Of a stretch of DNA of 64,000 nt, positions 52,413 to 62,538 are shown in pieces (within the stretch, counting starts at the first letter, position 1; each line of letters begins with the position of its first letter). Location of the stretch: contig NZ_LIVQ01000011.1 in NCBI RefSeq assembly GCF_001905445.1, forward strand, positions 62,001 through 126,000. Direction: 5' to 3'. Source of the stretch: Streptomyces sp. CB00455 (GTDB taxonomy: Bacteria; Actinomycetota; Actinomycetes; Streptomycetales; Streptomycetaceae). Both the position numbers and the translations under genes were made by a program. Under the pieces are notes generated by a model. It saw only the letters and a list, made by a program, of their open reading frames with translations, ran no database searches and had not been told where the DNA came from.

Positions 52413-52876
52413 GAGGGGGCTCCCGTGGTCGCGAGGTGAGGTGCGTCCGGCGCCGGCCACCGTCGATCCGGAAGGGTCTCTGGGGGCGCCGAAGCTGCGG
52501 TTTCGGGGCTCCTGATTCGCACAGGCAGACCACCGGTCCACGGGGTACCAGCCTATCAGCGCCCGGGCCGGTCCGCCTCCGGCCACGCGGCGCGCGGAGC
52601 GTCCGCAGGCGTCGCCCACCACCCGGGACGGCGTATACGCTGTTCACTCGTTTGGATCAGCCGCATTCTTCCCCGGCCCGAGGGGATCACTAGGGTGCCG
52701 TCATATCCTGCTCGGATATTGCACACATCCCGCCGAGCAGTCCGTCAGACGGCCTAACCGAGCCGACATACGGAATCATGGGCTCAACGCGGAGATCCCC
52801 CACCACACGGAGACCGCGCAACCGCGCAATGCAAGCGCCCTTCGGGGCGAACGTGGCCGTTCGACTGGAGATGCAC
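52413..52876. other. divergent control region of pyrG and GH15 genes
   Basis: 464 bp without a gene. It contains the inverted repeat CTGCTCGG...CCGAGCAG (52708-52715 and 52733-52740, 17-nt loop) and CCGTC-A-GACGG just after it, both on the GH15 side. The remaining sequence carries no known operator. Confidence 0.5.
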
Positions 52877-54682
52877 GTGTCCGGGCGCATCGAGGATTAC
52901 GCACTCATCGGAGACATGCAGACCGCTGCCCTGGTCTGCCGGGACGGGGCCGTGGACTGGCTGTGCCTGCCCCGCTTCGATTCCCATGCCGTGTTCGCGA
53001 GCATCCTCGGCACCGAGGATCACGGGTTCTGGCGGATCGGCCCGGCGTTCCCGGCCGGCTCCGAGGCCCCGCGCGCCACCCGCCGCCGTTACCGCGGTGA
53101 TTCGCTGGTGCTGGAGTCGGAGTGGGACACCCCGCGCGGGACCGTCCGCGTGATCGACTTCATGCCGCCCCGCGAGGACCACGCACCGCAGCTGATCCGG
53201 GTCGTGGAGGGGGTCAGCGGGCGCGTCCCGATGCGCTCCGCGCTGCGCATGCGTTTCAGCTACGGGCGGGTCGTGCCGTGGGTGCACAAGGTGGACGGGC
53301 GCACCGTCGCCGTCGCCGGACCCGACTCGGTCTGGCTGGACACCGAGGCGCAGACCTACGGCAAGGACCTGACGACGTACTCGGACTTCACCGTGGGCCC
53401 GGGCGACCGGATGAGCTTCAGCATCAGCTGGCAGCCCTCGCACCGGGGCGCGCCCGAGCTGCCGGACGCCGAGGCGGCCCTGGAGTCGACCACCGAGTTC
53501 TGGCGCGAGTGGGTCGAGCAGTGCACCTACCACGGGCCCTACCGGGAGGCCGTGATCCGTTCCCTGATCACCCTCAAGGCCCTGACGTACGGCCCCACGG
53601 GCGGGATCGTGGCCGCGCCGACGACGTCCCTGCCGGAGGAGATCGGCGGGGTCCGGAACTGGGACTACCGCTACACCTGGCTGCGCGACGCCGCCATCAC
53701 GCTGTCCTCGCTGCTGCGCACCGGCTACCGCGAGGAGGCCCGCGCCTGGCGCGAGTGGCTGCTGCGGGCGGTGGCCGGCGACCCGGAGAACCTGCAGATC
53801 ATGTACGGGATCGCGGGCGAGCGGGAGCTCGGCGAGACGGAGCTGGACTGGCTGCCGGGCTACGAGAACTCGCGGCCCGTCCGCGTGGGCAACGGCGCCG
53901 CCGGGCAGCTCCAGCTCGATGTGTACGGCGAGGTCACCGAGGCCCTGCACCTGGGCCACATGACGGGCCTGGCCCGCAGCGACTACGCCTCGCTGCTCCA
54001 GCTCAAGCTGATCCGCTACCTGGAGACCCACTGGGACCAGCCCGACGAGGGCATCTGGGAGGTGCGCGGCCCGCGCCGCCACTTCGTGCACTCGAAGGTG
54101 ATGGCCTGGGTGGCGGTGGACCGCACGATCAAGCTCATCGAGAGCGGGGACGCGGACGGCCCGCTGGAGCGCTGGCGCGAGCTGCGCGACGAGATCCACC
54201 AGGACGTGTGCGAGAAGGGCTACGACAAGGAACGCAACACCTTCACCCAGTCGTACGGGTCGAAGGAGCTGGACGCCTCCCTGCTGCTGATCCCGCAGAT
54301 GGGCTTCCTGCCGCCGGACGACAAGCGCGTCATCGGCACCATCGAGGCGATCCAGCGGGAGCTGTCCACTGCCGACGGTTTCATCCTGCGCTACCCGACG
54401 TCGGGCGAGGAGGCCGGTGTGGACGGCCTGGAGGGCGACGAGGGCGCCTTCCTCGCCTGCTCGTTCTGGATGGCCGACGACCTGGCGATGATCGGCCGGG
54501 TGGACGAGGCGCGGCGGCTCTTCGAGAAGCTGCTGTCGCTGCGCAACGACCTCGGGCTGCTGGCGGAGGAGTGGGACCCGCGGCTCCAGCGCCAGGTCGG
54601 GAACTTCCCGCAGGCCTTCAGCCACGTTCCGCTGATCGACACAGCGCTGCGGCTGACCGCGAGCGGGGCGTACGGGGGCTAA
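52877..54682 (+). CDS. GH15 glycoside hydrolase, trehalase/glucoamylase-like (601 aa)
   Basis: Intracellular inverting alpha-glycosidase of GH15. The N-terminal super-beta-sandwich (about 1-220) is followed by the (alpha/alpha)6 barrel with the signature EEIGGVRNWDYRYTWLRDA near residue 254 and the catalytic Glu regions near EWDPRLQRQVGNFPQAF. Mycobacterial relatives hydrolyse trehalose, which is the most likely substrate, but glucoamylase activity is possible. GTG 52877 follows CTGGAG; ATG 52871 and 52829 are in frame. No signal peptide. Confidence 0.88.
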   Translation: MSGRIEDYALIGDMQTAALVCRDGAVDWLCLPRFDSHAVFASILGTEDHGFWRIGPAFPAGSEAPRATRRRYRGDSLVLESEWDTPRGTVRVIDFMPPREDHAPQLIRVVEGVSGRVPMRSALRMRFSYGRVVPWVHKVDGRTVAVAGPDSVWLDTEAQTYGKDLTTYSDFTVGPGDRMSFSISWQPSHRGAPELPDAEAALESTTEFWREWVEQCTYHGPYREAVIRSLITLKALTYGPTGGIVAAPTTSLPEEIGGVRNWDYRYTWLRDAAITLSSLLRTGYREEARAWREWLLRAVAGDPENLQIMYGIAGERELGETELDWLPGYENSRPVRVGNGAAGQLQLDVYGEVTEALHLGHMTGLARSDYASLLQLKLIRYLETHWDQPDEGIWEVRGPRRHFVHSKVMAWVAVDRTIKLIESGDADGPLERWRELRDEIHQDVCEKGYDKERNTFTQSYGSKELDASLLLIPQMGFLPPDDKRVIGTIEAIQRELSTADGFILRYPTSGEEAGVDGLEGDEGAFLACSFWMADDLAMIGRVDEARRLFEKLLSLRNDLGLLAEEWDPRLQRQVGNFPQAFSHVPLIDTALRLTASGAYGG

Positions 54683-54843
54683 GGGCTGTCCCGGTCCGCG
54701 TCCGCTCGGGCCGCGGGACCGGCCGGCTGCGCCCGTCCCGCGGACGCGGTCCCGCACGGCGCGGGACCGGCCCGCCGCGCCCGTGTGATCCGCCCCGCCT
54801 ACCCTGGAGGGGTCCTGCACCCTTCTCCGGAGGGGGAACAGCC

Positions 54844-56226
54844 ATGGCGCCCTTCACGAAGGCGGGTACGGCCCTTGCCGCGCTCCGCGAGGATCTGTCC
54901 GGCGAGGTCTTCGCCCCCGGTGATGCGGGGTACGACGAGGCGCGCACGGTCTTCAACGCGATGATCGACCGCCGGCCGGCCGTCATCGCCCGGTGCGAGA
55001 GCCCCGCCGACGTGGTGACCGCCGTCCGGTTCGCCAGGGAACTGGACCTGAAGATCGCGGTCCGCGGCGGTGGGCACAGCGTCGCCGGGATGTCCCTCAA
55101 CGACGGCGGGCTCGTCGTGGACCTGCGGCGGATGAACGGGGTGACGGTCCGCCCCGCGGCGAAGGCCGCCCTCGTCGGTGGCGGGGCCACGATGAGCCAC
55201 CTGGACCGGGCGTGCCAGCCGTACGGCCTGGCGACGACCGGCGGGCGGGCCTCCACGACCGGTGTCGGAGGTTTCGTGCTGGGCGGCGGCTCGGGCTGGC
55301 TGGACCGGAAGTTCGGGCTGGCGGTCGACAACCTCCTGGGCGCGGAACTGGTCACCGCGGAGGGCGAGCTGCTCCAGGTGACCGCGCGGGACCACCCGGA
55401 GCTCTTCTGGGGGCTCCACGGCGGCGGCGGCAACTTCGGCATCGCCACCTCGCTCACTCTGCGCCTGCACGAACTGCCCTCCATGGCGATCGCGCTCGTG
55501 CTCTGCCTGCCGGAGCACGGCCCGGAGGTGGTCCGTACGTTCCGCGACGTCATCGAGGCGGGGCCGCGCGAGGCGGGCGGTGCCGCCTTCTACCTGACCG
55601 CCCCGCCCGAGCAGTTCGTGCCGCCGCACCTGGTGGGCCGGATGCTGTCCGGTGCGCTCCTGACCTACGCCGGGCCCGAGGAGGAGATGCGCGCGCTCGC
55701 CGCGCCGCTGCTGGCGGTCCCCCATGTGGCGGAAGTCGTCACGGCCATCCCGTACGCCGACCTCCAGTGCATGACCGACGATCCGCCGGGGATGCGGAAC
55801 CACTGGTCCGCGGAGTACCTCACGCAGGCACCGGACGCGTTCGTGGACGTCTTCTGCGCCCGCGCCGGGTCCATGCCGGTGCCCACCCGAACCCAGCACC
55901 TGTTGTGGCCGCAGGGCGGCGCGATCGCCGAGGGCCCGGACGACTACCCGGTGCCCTACCGCGGCGCCTCCTGGGCCGTGCACCCCTTCGGCGTCTGGGA
56001 GGACCCGGCCGATGACGAGCGGTGCCGGCAGTGGGTCAAGGACGTCCGCGCCGACGCCGCGCCGTGGAGCACCGGCGCCGTCTACCTCAATCTCACCGGG
56101 GACGAGGGCGCGGACCGGGTGGTGGCGGGTCTCGGCGCCGAGAACATGCGGCGGCTGGGCGCGCTGAAACGCCGGTACGACCCGGACAACGTGTTCCGCT
56201 ACAACCACAACATCCGGCCGGCCTGA
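54844..56226 (+). CDS. FAD-binding (berberine-bridge-like) oxidoreductase (460 aa)
   Basis: Flavin enzyme of the BBE-like family. The FAD domain has AVRGGGHSVAGMSLNDGG near residue 74, where His would be the 8-alpha-histidyl link; the second region, TGGRASTTGVGGFVLGGGSG, lacks the Cys that gives a double link, so FAD is probably singly bound. The C-terminal end NVFRYNHNI is the family closing motif. No signal peptide, so it probably acts in the cytoplasm. GGAGGGGGAACAGCC precedes ATG 54844. It is 160 bp after the GH15 gene; the gap holds hairpin-rich sequence. Confidence 0.88.
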   Translation: MAPFTKAGTALAALREDLSGEVFAPGDAGYDEARTVFNAMIDRRPAVIARCESPADVVTAVRFARELDLKIAVRGGGHSVAGMSLNDGGLVVDLRRMNGVTVRPAAKAALVGGGATMSHLDRACQPYGLATTGGRASTTGVGGFVLGGGSGWLDRKFGLAVDNLLGAELVTAEGELLQVTARDHPELFWGLHGGGGNFGIATSLTLRLHELPSMAIALVLCLPEHGPEVVRTFRDVIEAGPREAGGAAFYLTAPPEQFVPPHLVGRMLSGALLTYAGPEEEMRALAAPLLAVPHVAEVVTAIPYADLQCMTDDPPGMRNHWSAEYLTQAPDAFVDVFCARAGSMPVPTRTQHLLWPQGGAIAEGPDDYPVPYRGASWAVHPFGVWEDPADDERCRQWVKDVRADAAPWSTGAVYLNLTGDEGADRVVAGLGAENMRRLGALKRRYDPDNVFRYNHNIRPA

Positions 56227-56431
56227 CGGGCACCGGAGCGGGCAGCGGAGCGGGCGGTGGCCGGGCCGGCGCGGGACGGGGCAAGGCCCGCCGGACCGGT
56301 CCCGCGTGACGCACACCACAGTCGGCCGGTGGTCGGATAATCCCCTTGCGCAGAGGACGAGTTGTCGGGCCGGACGGGGGCACGCGGCCGTCGTCGAGCG
56401 GGTGGTGATGTGCGCGGAACGGGCCTGCCGG

Positions 56432-56437
56432 TAGCGT
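56432..56437 (+). promoter_or_regulatory. -10 box TAGCGT of the pucR gene
   Basis: TAGCGT is 8 nt upstream of ATG 56446 with no ribosome site. Confidence 0.45.
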
Positions 56438-56445
56438 CCCGCGAC

Positions 56446-58065
56446 ATGGACAACCAGGGCGGGATCACGGTTCAGCGGGCACTGGAGCTGCCGGGGCTGC
56501 GCGGCGGACTGCCTGAGGTGGTGGCCTGCGCCGACCGCCTGGGCCGGACCGTCCGCTGGGTGCACGCGGGCGAGGTGCCCAACATCGCCTCGCTGCTCAA
56601 AGGCGGCGAGCTGCTGCTGACCACGGGGCTCGGCCTCGGCACCCGGCCCGCCGAGCAGCGTGCCTTCGTACGCCGCCTCGCCGACCGGGGGATCGCCGCG
56701 CTGGTGGTCGAACTGGGCCCGCGCTTCACCCGGCTGCCGGCGACGATCGTGGAGACGGCGCGCACGGTGGGCCTGCCGCTGGTCCAGCTCCACCGGGAGG
56801 TTGCCTTCGTCGCCGTCACGGAGGAGGTCCACACCGAGATCGTCAACGGCCACTACGCCCTGCTCCAGCGGGCCGAGGAGGTCCACCGGCGGTGTACGCA
56901 GGCCCTGCTGGGCGGCGGCGGCATCCCGCAGGTGCTGCGGATCTTGGCGGACTTCACCGGCAACCCGGTCTTCCTGGAGACCCCCGACGGCCAGCTGCTG
57001 TACGCCGCCGGCAGCGCGGGCGTGGACGCGGGCGCCGACCCGCTCCAGGTGTGGGAGGGCCTGCGGGGCCAGCGGGAGGCGGAGCCGTCGGCGAACACGG
57101 TGGTGGTCGACGTGCCGGGCGGCGGCCACGGCACAGGCTCCGTCCGCGCGCGGGTCGTCCTGACCGGGATCTCGGCCCCGCTGCTGCCGGTCCACCGGAT
57201 GGCGGCGGAACGCACCGCGGGGGTCCTGGCGGTGGTCCTCATGCAGGCCCGCCAGGAGGAGGAGCTGGCGGCGCGCGGGCGCGGCGACTTCCTGACGGAC
57301 CTCGCCGAGGGCCGCATCCCGGCGCAGGACGCCCCGGCGCAGGCCCGCGTCCTCGGCTTCAAGCCGGGCGCGGGACCGCTGCTGCCGATCGTGATGCGGC
57401 TGTCCTCGGGGCTGGGCCCTTCGGGCAACTGGGCCGTCCTGGCCCGGGCGGTCCTGGAGGAGCTCGCGTCGGTCGGGGTCCCGGTCCTGCTGGGTGTACG
57501 CCCGGTGGAGGGCCGGGTCCCGCTGCTGGTCTCGCTGCGTGCGGAGTCGGAGCGGACGGCGGTCGCGGACCGGGTCGCGGCCGCGCTGCGGGCGGGCGTC
57601 GAACGCGCCGGCCTGGACCGGGCGTCCGCCCCGCCGGCCGTGGTCGTGGGGGTCGCGGGCGGGTGGACCGCGGCTTCGGCGGGCCTGCGCCACGCGGCGG
57701 AGACCGCCACCGCCGCCCACGGCCTGCCGGCCCGTCCCTGGTACGACGCCCGGCGGCTGGACATCGACCTGCTGCTGTGGCGGCTGCGCGAGCACCCCGA
57801 CCTGGCGGCTTTCGTGGACCGGGCCATCGGCCCGCTGCGCACCCACGACCTGACCTCGCGCCCGCCGCTGCTGCCCACGCTGGAGACGTACCTGGCGCAC
57901 GCGGGCCGCAAGGCGGAGACGGCCCGCGAGCTCCACCTGAACCGCCAGACCCTCTACAACCGCCTGGCCCGCATCTCGGAACTGCTGGGCACGGACCTGG
58001 ACGACCCGGAAACGGTCCTCGGCCTCAGCCTGGCCCTGCGGGCCCGCCGCCACACCACGACCTGA
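56446..58065 (+). CDS. PucR-family transcriptional regulator (539 aa)
   Basis: Activator with an N-terminal PucR domain (about 10-150: LRGGLPEVVACADRLGRTVRWVH, then LLKGGELLLTTGLGL), a long variable middle with a GGDEF-like core, and a C-terminal helix-turn-helix of the HTH_30 type (TARELHLNRQTLYNRLARIS near residue 495). PucR proteins regulate purine, amine or lipid catabolism; no matching operon is adjacent, although the FAD oxidoreductase just upstream may be a target. ATG 56446 is supported by the TAGCGT box. Confidence 0.88.
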   Translation: MDNQGGITVQRALELPGLRGGLPEVVACADRLGRTVRWVHAGEVPNIASLLKGGELLLTTGLGLGTRPAEQRAFVRRLADRGIAALVVELGPRFTRLPATIVETARTVGLPLVQLHREVAFVAVTEEVHTEIVNGHYALLQRAEEVHRRCTQALLGGGGIPQVLRILADFTGNPVFLETPDGQLLYAAGSAGVDAGADPLQVWEGLRGQREAEPSANTVVVDVPGGGHGTGSVRARVVLTGISAPLLPVHRMAAERTAGVLAVVLMQARQEEELAARGRGDFLTDLAEGRIPAQDAPAQARVLGFKPGAGPLLPIVMRLSSGLGPSGNWAVLARAVLEELASVGVPVLLGVRPVEGRVPLLVSLRAESERTAVADRVAAALRAGVERAGLDRASAPPAVVVGVAGGWTAASAGLRHAAETATAAHGLPARPWYDARRLDIDLLLWRLREHPDLAAFVDRAIGPLRTHDLTSRPPLLPTLETYLAHAGRKAETARELHLNRQTLYNRLARISELLGTDLDDPETVLGLSLALRARRHTTT

Positions 58066-58076
58066 CGGACGGCCCG

Positions 58077-59192
58077 TCAGCGGCGGGTGTGTTCCGTCAA
58101 CTCGTCGTAGACGGACAGGACCTGCGCGACGGTGTCGTCCTCGGACGGCCACGTCCGCGCCTGCGCCAGGCCCGCCGCAGCCAGTGCCGCCCGGCGGTCC
58201 GCGTCCGCCAGGAGGCCGGTCACCGCCGAGGCGAGGGCCTGCGGGTTCCCGGCCGGCACCAGCACCGCGCCCTCGCCCACCAGCTCGGGCACGCCCCCGA
58301 CCGCTGTGGCCACCAGCGGGACCCCGGCGCGCAGGGCCTCCTGCGCCAGCGGGGCCCGCTCCTCCCAGCGGCTCGGCAGCACCGCCACGTCCGCCGACGC
58401 CAGCAGCTGCGCCGCGTCCCGGCGGCGCCCGAGGAGCCGTACCGGAAGCTCCTCCGCCTCGATGCGCCGGGACAGTTCGGCCCGCAGCGGCCCCTCCCCC
58501 GCGATCACCAGCAGCGGCGGGGGGTCCAGCGTCCGCCACTCCCGGGCTGCGTCGAGGAGGACGCAGTACCCGCGGCGGGGCACCAGGCTGCCGACCGCGA
58601 TCACCAACGGGCGCTCCACCGCGCCCAGTTCCGCGCGGGCCTTGCCCGGATCCGGGTCCGTGTCCGCCGTACCGGCCACGACCGTGGCCACCGGCGCCAG
58701 CCGCGCGTCCCGGGCGCCCCGCAGCCGGGCGAGGTCCACCTGGTCCGAGGAGGCTCCGAGCACCACCGCCGCGGCCCGTGCCACGTGCCGTTCCAGGACT
58801 CGGCCCAGCCGGCCGAGCCCCCCGTCGGACCCGGTTCCGCTCCCGTGCCAGCTCACCACCAGCGGGACCCGCCGCCCCCGCAGGGCCAGCGCGGCCCGCA
58901 TCCCGGCGCGCACCCCGTGCGCGTGCACGAGGTCGGCACCGGCGCAGGCGGCCCGGAGCTCGCGCACCGCGTCCGGCGCGAACCGCGCCCCGGCGCCGGT
59001 GAAGTCGTACTCCCCCTCCGCTTCGACGGGCGCGCACACCGTGACCCGTACACCGCGCGCGGCGAGCCCGGTCGCGAGCGACCGCACGTGCGCGCTGCTG
59101 CCCGCGCCGCTGCCGAGCACTTGGACGGTACGCAGCGGCGGCCGCCCGTAGGGCTGTGCGGGGACGGACGCGGAGGCCGGGGAGCTGCTCAC
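58077..59192 (-). CDS. GT4-family glycosyltransferase (371 aa)
   Basis: GT-B fold sugar transferase. The N-terminal half has GLAARGVRVTVCAP and DLVHAHGVRAG; the C-terminal half has VGSLVPRRGYCVLLDA and LPSRWEERAPLAQEALRAGVPLVATAVGG, the EX7E-like region. The N-terminal 20 residues are Ser/Pro-rich. No membrane anchor; acceptor unknown. GTG 59192 follows CTGGAG at a long distance. It converges with pucR (11 bp between stops). Confidence 0.87.
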   Translation of the reverse strand: MSSSPASASVPAQPYGRPPLRTVQVLGSGAGSSAHVRSLATGLAARGVRVTVCAPVEAEGEYDFTGAGARFAPDAVRELRAACAGADLVHAHGVRAGMRAALALRGRRVPLVVSWHGSGTGSDGGLGRLGRVLERHVARAAAVVLGASSDQVDLARLRGARDARLAPVATVVAGTADTDPDPGKARAELGAVERPLVIAVGSLVPRRGYCVLLDAAREWRTLDPPPLLVIAGEGPLRAELSRRIEAEELPVRLLGRRRDAAQLLASADVAVLPSRWEERAPLAQEALRAGVPLVATAVGGVPELVGEGAVLVPAGNPQALASAVTGLLADADRRAALAAAGLAQARTWPSEDDTVAQVLSVYDELTEHTRR

Positions 59193-59666
59193 GTGGCCGA
59201 AGCTCCAGGGTGAGGGGAGTCAGAGACGTCGCCCAGGATGCCAGTCCGCACGCGCGTTCCGGGACCATACGGGTGCGGATCCCGTGAGAGATACGGCAGG
59301 ACACCGTCAAGTCTCACCCACACGGGCTACCCGCCGTCACCGCGGCACCCCTGCCGGCCCTCGCCGGCGGCCCCACCGGACGGCCCCCAAGACGCCCCCG
59401 CCCGTCAGGCGTCCACGCGTCCCACGCGACCCACGCGACGTCAGACACCCGGTCGGCGCCGCACCGGCCAGTGGCAGGCACCGCGTCAGACACCGGCAGG
59501 CACGGGCAGGCACCGCGTCAGACACGGCCCGCGCCCGGCCAGGCGACCGGCGACCGGCGCCCGGCGCCCGGCGCCCGGCGTATCGTCAGGCGCCCGGGGC
59601 GTCCCGGGTCACCTCGGGTACCGGTGCGCCGCCTGTCGCACCAGGCGTTCCGCGCACCGCCCCGCG
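59193..59666. repeat. repeat-rich gap between recN and the GT4 gene
   Basis: 474 bp. An exact 21-bp repeat occurs at 59473-59493 and 59505-59525 (period 32), followed by short GCCCGGC runs (about 59554-59580) and several GTCAGGCG words. The tail of recN lies at one side; no gene is visible. Confidence 0.7.
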
Positions 59667-61403
59667 TCAGGCGTCCGCGCGCGCCGCGGCGAGGAGTTCC
59701 TCCGCGTGCGCCCGCGCCGAGGCCGAGTCCTCGTGGCCGGCCAGCATGCGCGACAGCTCGCGGACGCGGTCCTCGCCCTCCAGCACGGTGACCCCGCTGC
59801 GCGTCACGGAGCCGTCGTTGGTCTTCTCGACGAGCAGCTGCCGGTCCGCGAAGGCCGCCACCTGAGGCAGGTGCGTGACCACGACCACCTGCGCCGACTT
59901 GGCGAGCTTCGCCAGCCGCCGGCCCACCTCGACGGCCGCCTTGCCGCCGACGCCGGCGTCGACCTCGTCGAAGAGGTAGGTGGGCACCGGGTCGGAGCCC
60001 GCGAAGACGACCTCCACGGCCAGCATCACCCGGGACAGCTCACCGCCCGAGGCGCCCTTGGCGATGGGCCGCGGCTGGGCGCCGGGGTGCGGGGCCAGCA
60101 GCAGCTCGACCTCGTCCGTGCCGGAGGGACCGTAGGCGACCGGCCGGCCGTCCACCTCCACCCCGTCGGGGTCCTCGGTCTGCCGGATGTCGATGGTCAC
60201 CCGCGCGTGCGGCATCGCCAGCGAGGCCAGCTCCTCCGTGACGGCGGAGGCGAAGCGGGTCGCGGCCTCCACCCGGGCGTCCGTCAGGGCCTGCGCCAGT
60301 CCGGACAGCTCGGAGCGCAGCCCGTCCCGCTCGGCCGTCAGTTCCGTGATCCGTTCGTCGTCGCCGTCCAGCTCCAGCAGCCGCGCCGAGCCTTGCTCGG
60401 CCCACTCCAGGACGGCGTCCACGGTGCCCTCGGCGCCGTACTTGCGCGTCAGCTGGGTCAGGGCCGCCCGCCGCTCCTCCACCGCGGCCAGCCGCAGCGG
60501 GTCGGCGTCCAGGTCATCGGCGTAGCCCGCCAGCTCCCCCGCCACATCGGCCAGCAGGATGCCCAGCTCACTGATCCGCTCCGCGAGCGCGCCGAGCGCC
60601 GGGTCGTGGGAGCGTACGGACTCCAGGGCCCGGTGGGCGCCCGCGACGAGCGTGTTCGCGTCGAGGACCTCGGGGTCCTCGGGGTTCCCGGCCAGCGCGC
60701 CGTGCGCCAGCTGCGCCGCCGAAGCCAGCGATTCGGCGTGTCCGAGGCGTTCCGCCTCCGCCGCCAGCTCGGTGTCCTCGCCGGCCACCGGCTCCACGGC
60801 CGCGATCTCCTCCAGCCCGAAGCGCAGCAGGTCCGCTTCCTGGGCCCGCTCCCGGGCCCGGGTGGTGAGGGTGTCCAGCTCGGCGGCGACCGCGCGCAGC
60901 CGCCGGTAGGCGGCCGCGTACTTCTCCAGCGGCACGGCGACGGCGTCCCCGGCGTACCGGTCGAGCGCCTGCCGCTGCCGGGCCGGGCGCAGCAGCCCCT
61001 GCTGGTCGGTCTGGCCGTGCACGGCGACCAGGTCGTCCGCGAGCTCGCCGAGCAGGCCGACGGGCACGGAGCGGCCGCCGACGTGGGCGCGCGAGCGGCC
61101 CTCGGCGGAGACGGTCCGGCTGATCAGCAGCACGCCGTCGTCGAGCTCGGCCCCGGCCTCCTCGGCGCGCAGCGCGGCGGGAGCGTCGGCGCGCAGGACG
61201 ATGCGGCCCTCGACGACTGCGGCCTTGGCCCCGATACGCACCAGGGCCGGGTCGGCGCGACCGCCGAGCAGCAGCCCGAGGCTGGTGACGACCATCGTCT
61301 TGCCGGCGCCGGTCTCGCCGGTCACCGCGGTGAAACCGGGCGACAGCTCGACCACCGCGTCGTCGATGACTCCGAGCGACCGTATCCGCATCTCCTCAAG
61401 CAC
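59667..61403 (-). CDS. recN: DNA repair ATPase RecN (578 aa)
   Basis: SMC-like protein for double-strand break repair. The P-loop GETGAGKTM is at 29-37; a long coiled-coil region (about 170-360) separates the two ATPase halves; the signature GASGGELSRVMLA and Walker B YLFDEVDAGVGG complete the ABC site. I chose GTG 61403 because TATCGT lies 6 nt upstream and no ribosome site is visible for ATG 61391. The gene follows nadK and tlyA on the same strand but has its own promoter box. Confidence 0.93.
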   Translation of the reverse strand: MLEEMRIRSLGVIDDAVVELSPGFTAVTGETGAGKTMVVTSLGLLLGGRADPALVRIGAKAAVVEGRIVLRADAPAALRAEEAGAELDDGVLLISRTVSAEGRSRAHVGGRSVPVGLLGELADDLVAVHGQTDQQGLLRPARQRQALDRYAGDAVAVPLEKYAAAYRRLRAVAAELDTLTTRARERAQEADLLRFGLEEIAAVEPVAGEDTELAAEAERLGHAESLASAAQLAHGALAGNPEDPEVLDANTLVAGAHRALESVRSHDPALGALAERISELGILLADVAGELAGYADDLDADPLRLAAVEERRAALTQLTRKYGAEGTVDAVLEWAEQGSARLLELDGDDERITELTAERDGLRSELSGLAQALTDARVEAATRFASAVTEELASLAMPHARVTIDIRQTEDPDGVEVDGRPVAYGPSGTDEVELLLAPHPGAQPRPIAKGASGGELSRVMLAVEVVFAGSDPVPTYLFDEVDAGVGGKAAVEVGRRLAKLAKSAQVVVVTHLPQVAAFADRQLLVEKTNDGSVTRSGVTVLEGEDRVRELSRMLAGHEDSASARAHAEELLAAARADA

Positions 61404-61409
61404 GGGACG

Positions 61410-61415
61410 ACGATA
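61410..61415 (-). promoter_or_regulatory. -10 box TATCGT of recN
   Basis: TATCGT on the minus strand, 6 nt before GTG 61403. Confidence 0.45.
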
Positions 61416-61500
61416 CCGAGGTTTCTGCGGTGCCATGTGACGTCACCCGCCGGGAGTTCTTCGAACGTCCGTGCTATTGGGGCCCGGGGGCCGGGCCGCC

Positions 61501-62538
61501 CTAGTGCGGCGCCCCGCGCCAGCCCGACACCGGCAGCGCGAACTTCGCCACGAGCCGGTCCGTGAAGGACGCGTGGTGCAGGCGGGCCAGGCGCACGGGC
61601 ACCGCACCCCGCCGTACCTCCACCCGGGCTCCGGCCGGCAGCTCCAGCATGCGGCGGCCGTCGCACCACAGCACCCCGTGCGGGGTCCCCGGCTGCACTT
61701 CCACCGCCAGCACCGAATCGGGCGAGGTCACCAGCGGCTTCGCGAAGAGCGCGTGCGCACTGATCGGCACCATCAGCAGCGCCTCGACCTCCGGCCAGAC
61801 CACCGGACCGCCCGCCGAGAAGGCGTACGCCGTGGAGCCCGTCGGAGTCGCGCAGACGATCCCGTCACAGCCGAAGCCGGACACCGGGCGCCCGTCGATC
61901 TCCAGGACCACCTCCAGCATCCGCTCCGGCGACACCTTCTGGACCGCGGCCTCGTTCAGCGCCCAGTCCCGGTGCAGGACGTCGCCGTTCGTGCGCACGA
62001 CCACATCGAGGGTCATCCGCTCCTCGACCTCGTACTCGCGCGTGACCACCCGGTCCACGACCTTGTCCAGATCGTCCCGCTCGGCCTCGGCGAGGAACCC
62101 CACCCGGCCGAGGTTGACCCCGAGCATCGGCACCCCCGAGGCACGCGCGTACTCGGCGCCGCGCAACAGGGTCCCGTCGCCGCCGAGCACGATCAGCAGC
62201 TCGCAGCCGTCGAGCAGCCCGTCGGCCGGCTCCGCCACCAGCTCCACCTCGGGCGGCAGCGGCAGGTCCACCGCCTCCTGCTGCAGGACCCGTACGCCCA
62301 GCCCGCACCGCAGCAGCCCCTGGACGACCAGCTCGGCGCTGCGGATGGCCGCGGGCCGCCCGGTGTGCGCGAGCAGGAAGACGGTCCGCCCCGCGGCGGG
62401 ACCCGGCGCCGTGGCCGCAGGCACAGCCGGACGCGACCCCGCAGCCGTGCCCCCTGAACCTGCCGAACCCGCTGTATCCGTCGTATCCGCCGAACTCGCG
62501 GAACCCGCTGAACCCGCTGAACGCGCTGAACCTGTCAC
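61501..62538 (-). CDS. nadK: NAD kinase (345 aa)
   Basis: Phosphorylates NAD to NADP. Core motifs are GGDGTLLRGAEYAR, the NE..V motif in LNEAAVQKV, and TPTGSTAYAFSAGGP. The N-terminal 55 residues are a Ser/Ala/Gly repeat encoded by a 9-bp tandem repeat (about 62455-62535) and are outside the usual fold. GTG 62538 overlaps the tlyA stop as GTGA. It lies in the small-protein, tlyA, nadK operon. Confidence 0.94.
   Translation of the reverse strand: MTGSARSAGSAGSASSADTTDTAGSAGSGGTAAGSRPAVPAATAPGPAAGRTVFLLAHTGRPAAIRSAELVVQGLLRCGLGVRVLQQEAVDLPLPPEVELVAEPADGLLDGCELLIVLGGDGTLLRGAEYARASGVPMLGVNLGRVGFLAEAERDDLDKVVDRVVTREYEVEERMTLDVVVRTNGDVLHRDWALNEAAVQKVSPERMLEVVLEIDGRPVSGFGCDGIVCATPTGSTAYAFSAGGPVVWPEVEALLMVPISAHALFAKPLVTSPDSVLAVEVQPGTPHGVLWCDGRRMLELPAGARVEVRRGAVPVRLARLHHASFTDRLVAKFALPVSGWRGAPH

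Noticed and set aside
54799-59310. A 1500-codon open frame on the minus strand across four genes
   Set aside because: It is an artefact of high third-position GC. The plus-strand frames encode a FAD oxidoreductase and PucR regulator with clear motifs, and the long frame has no protein-like features.
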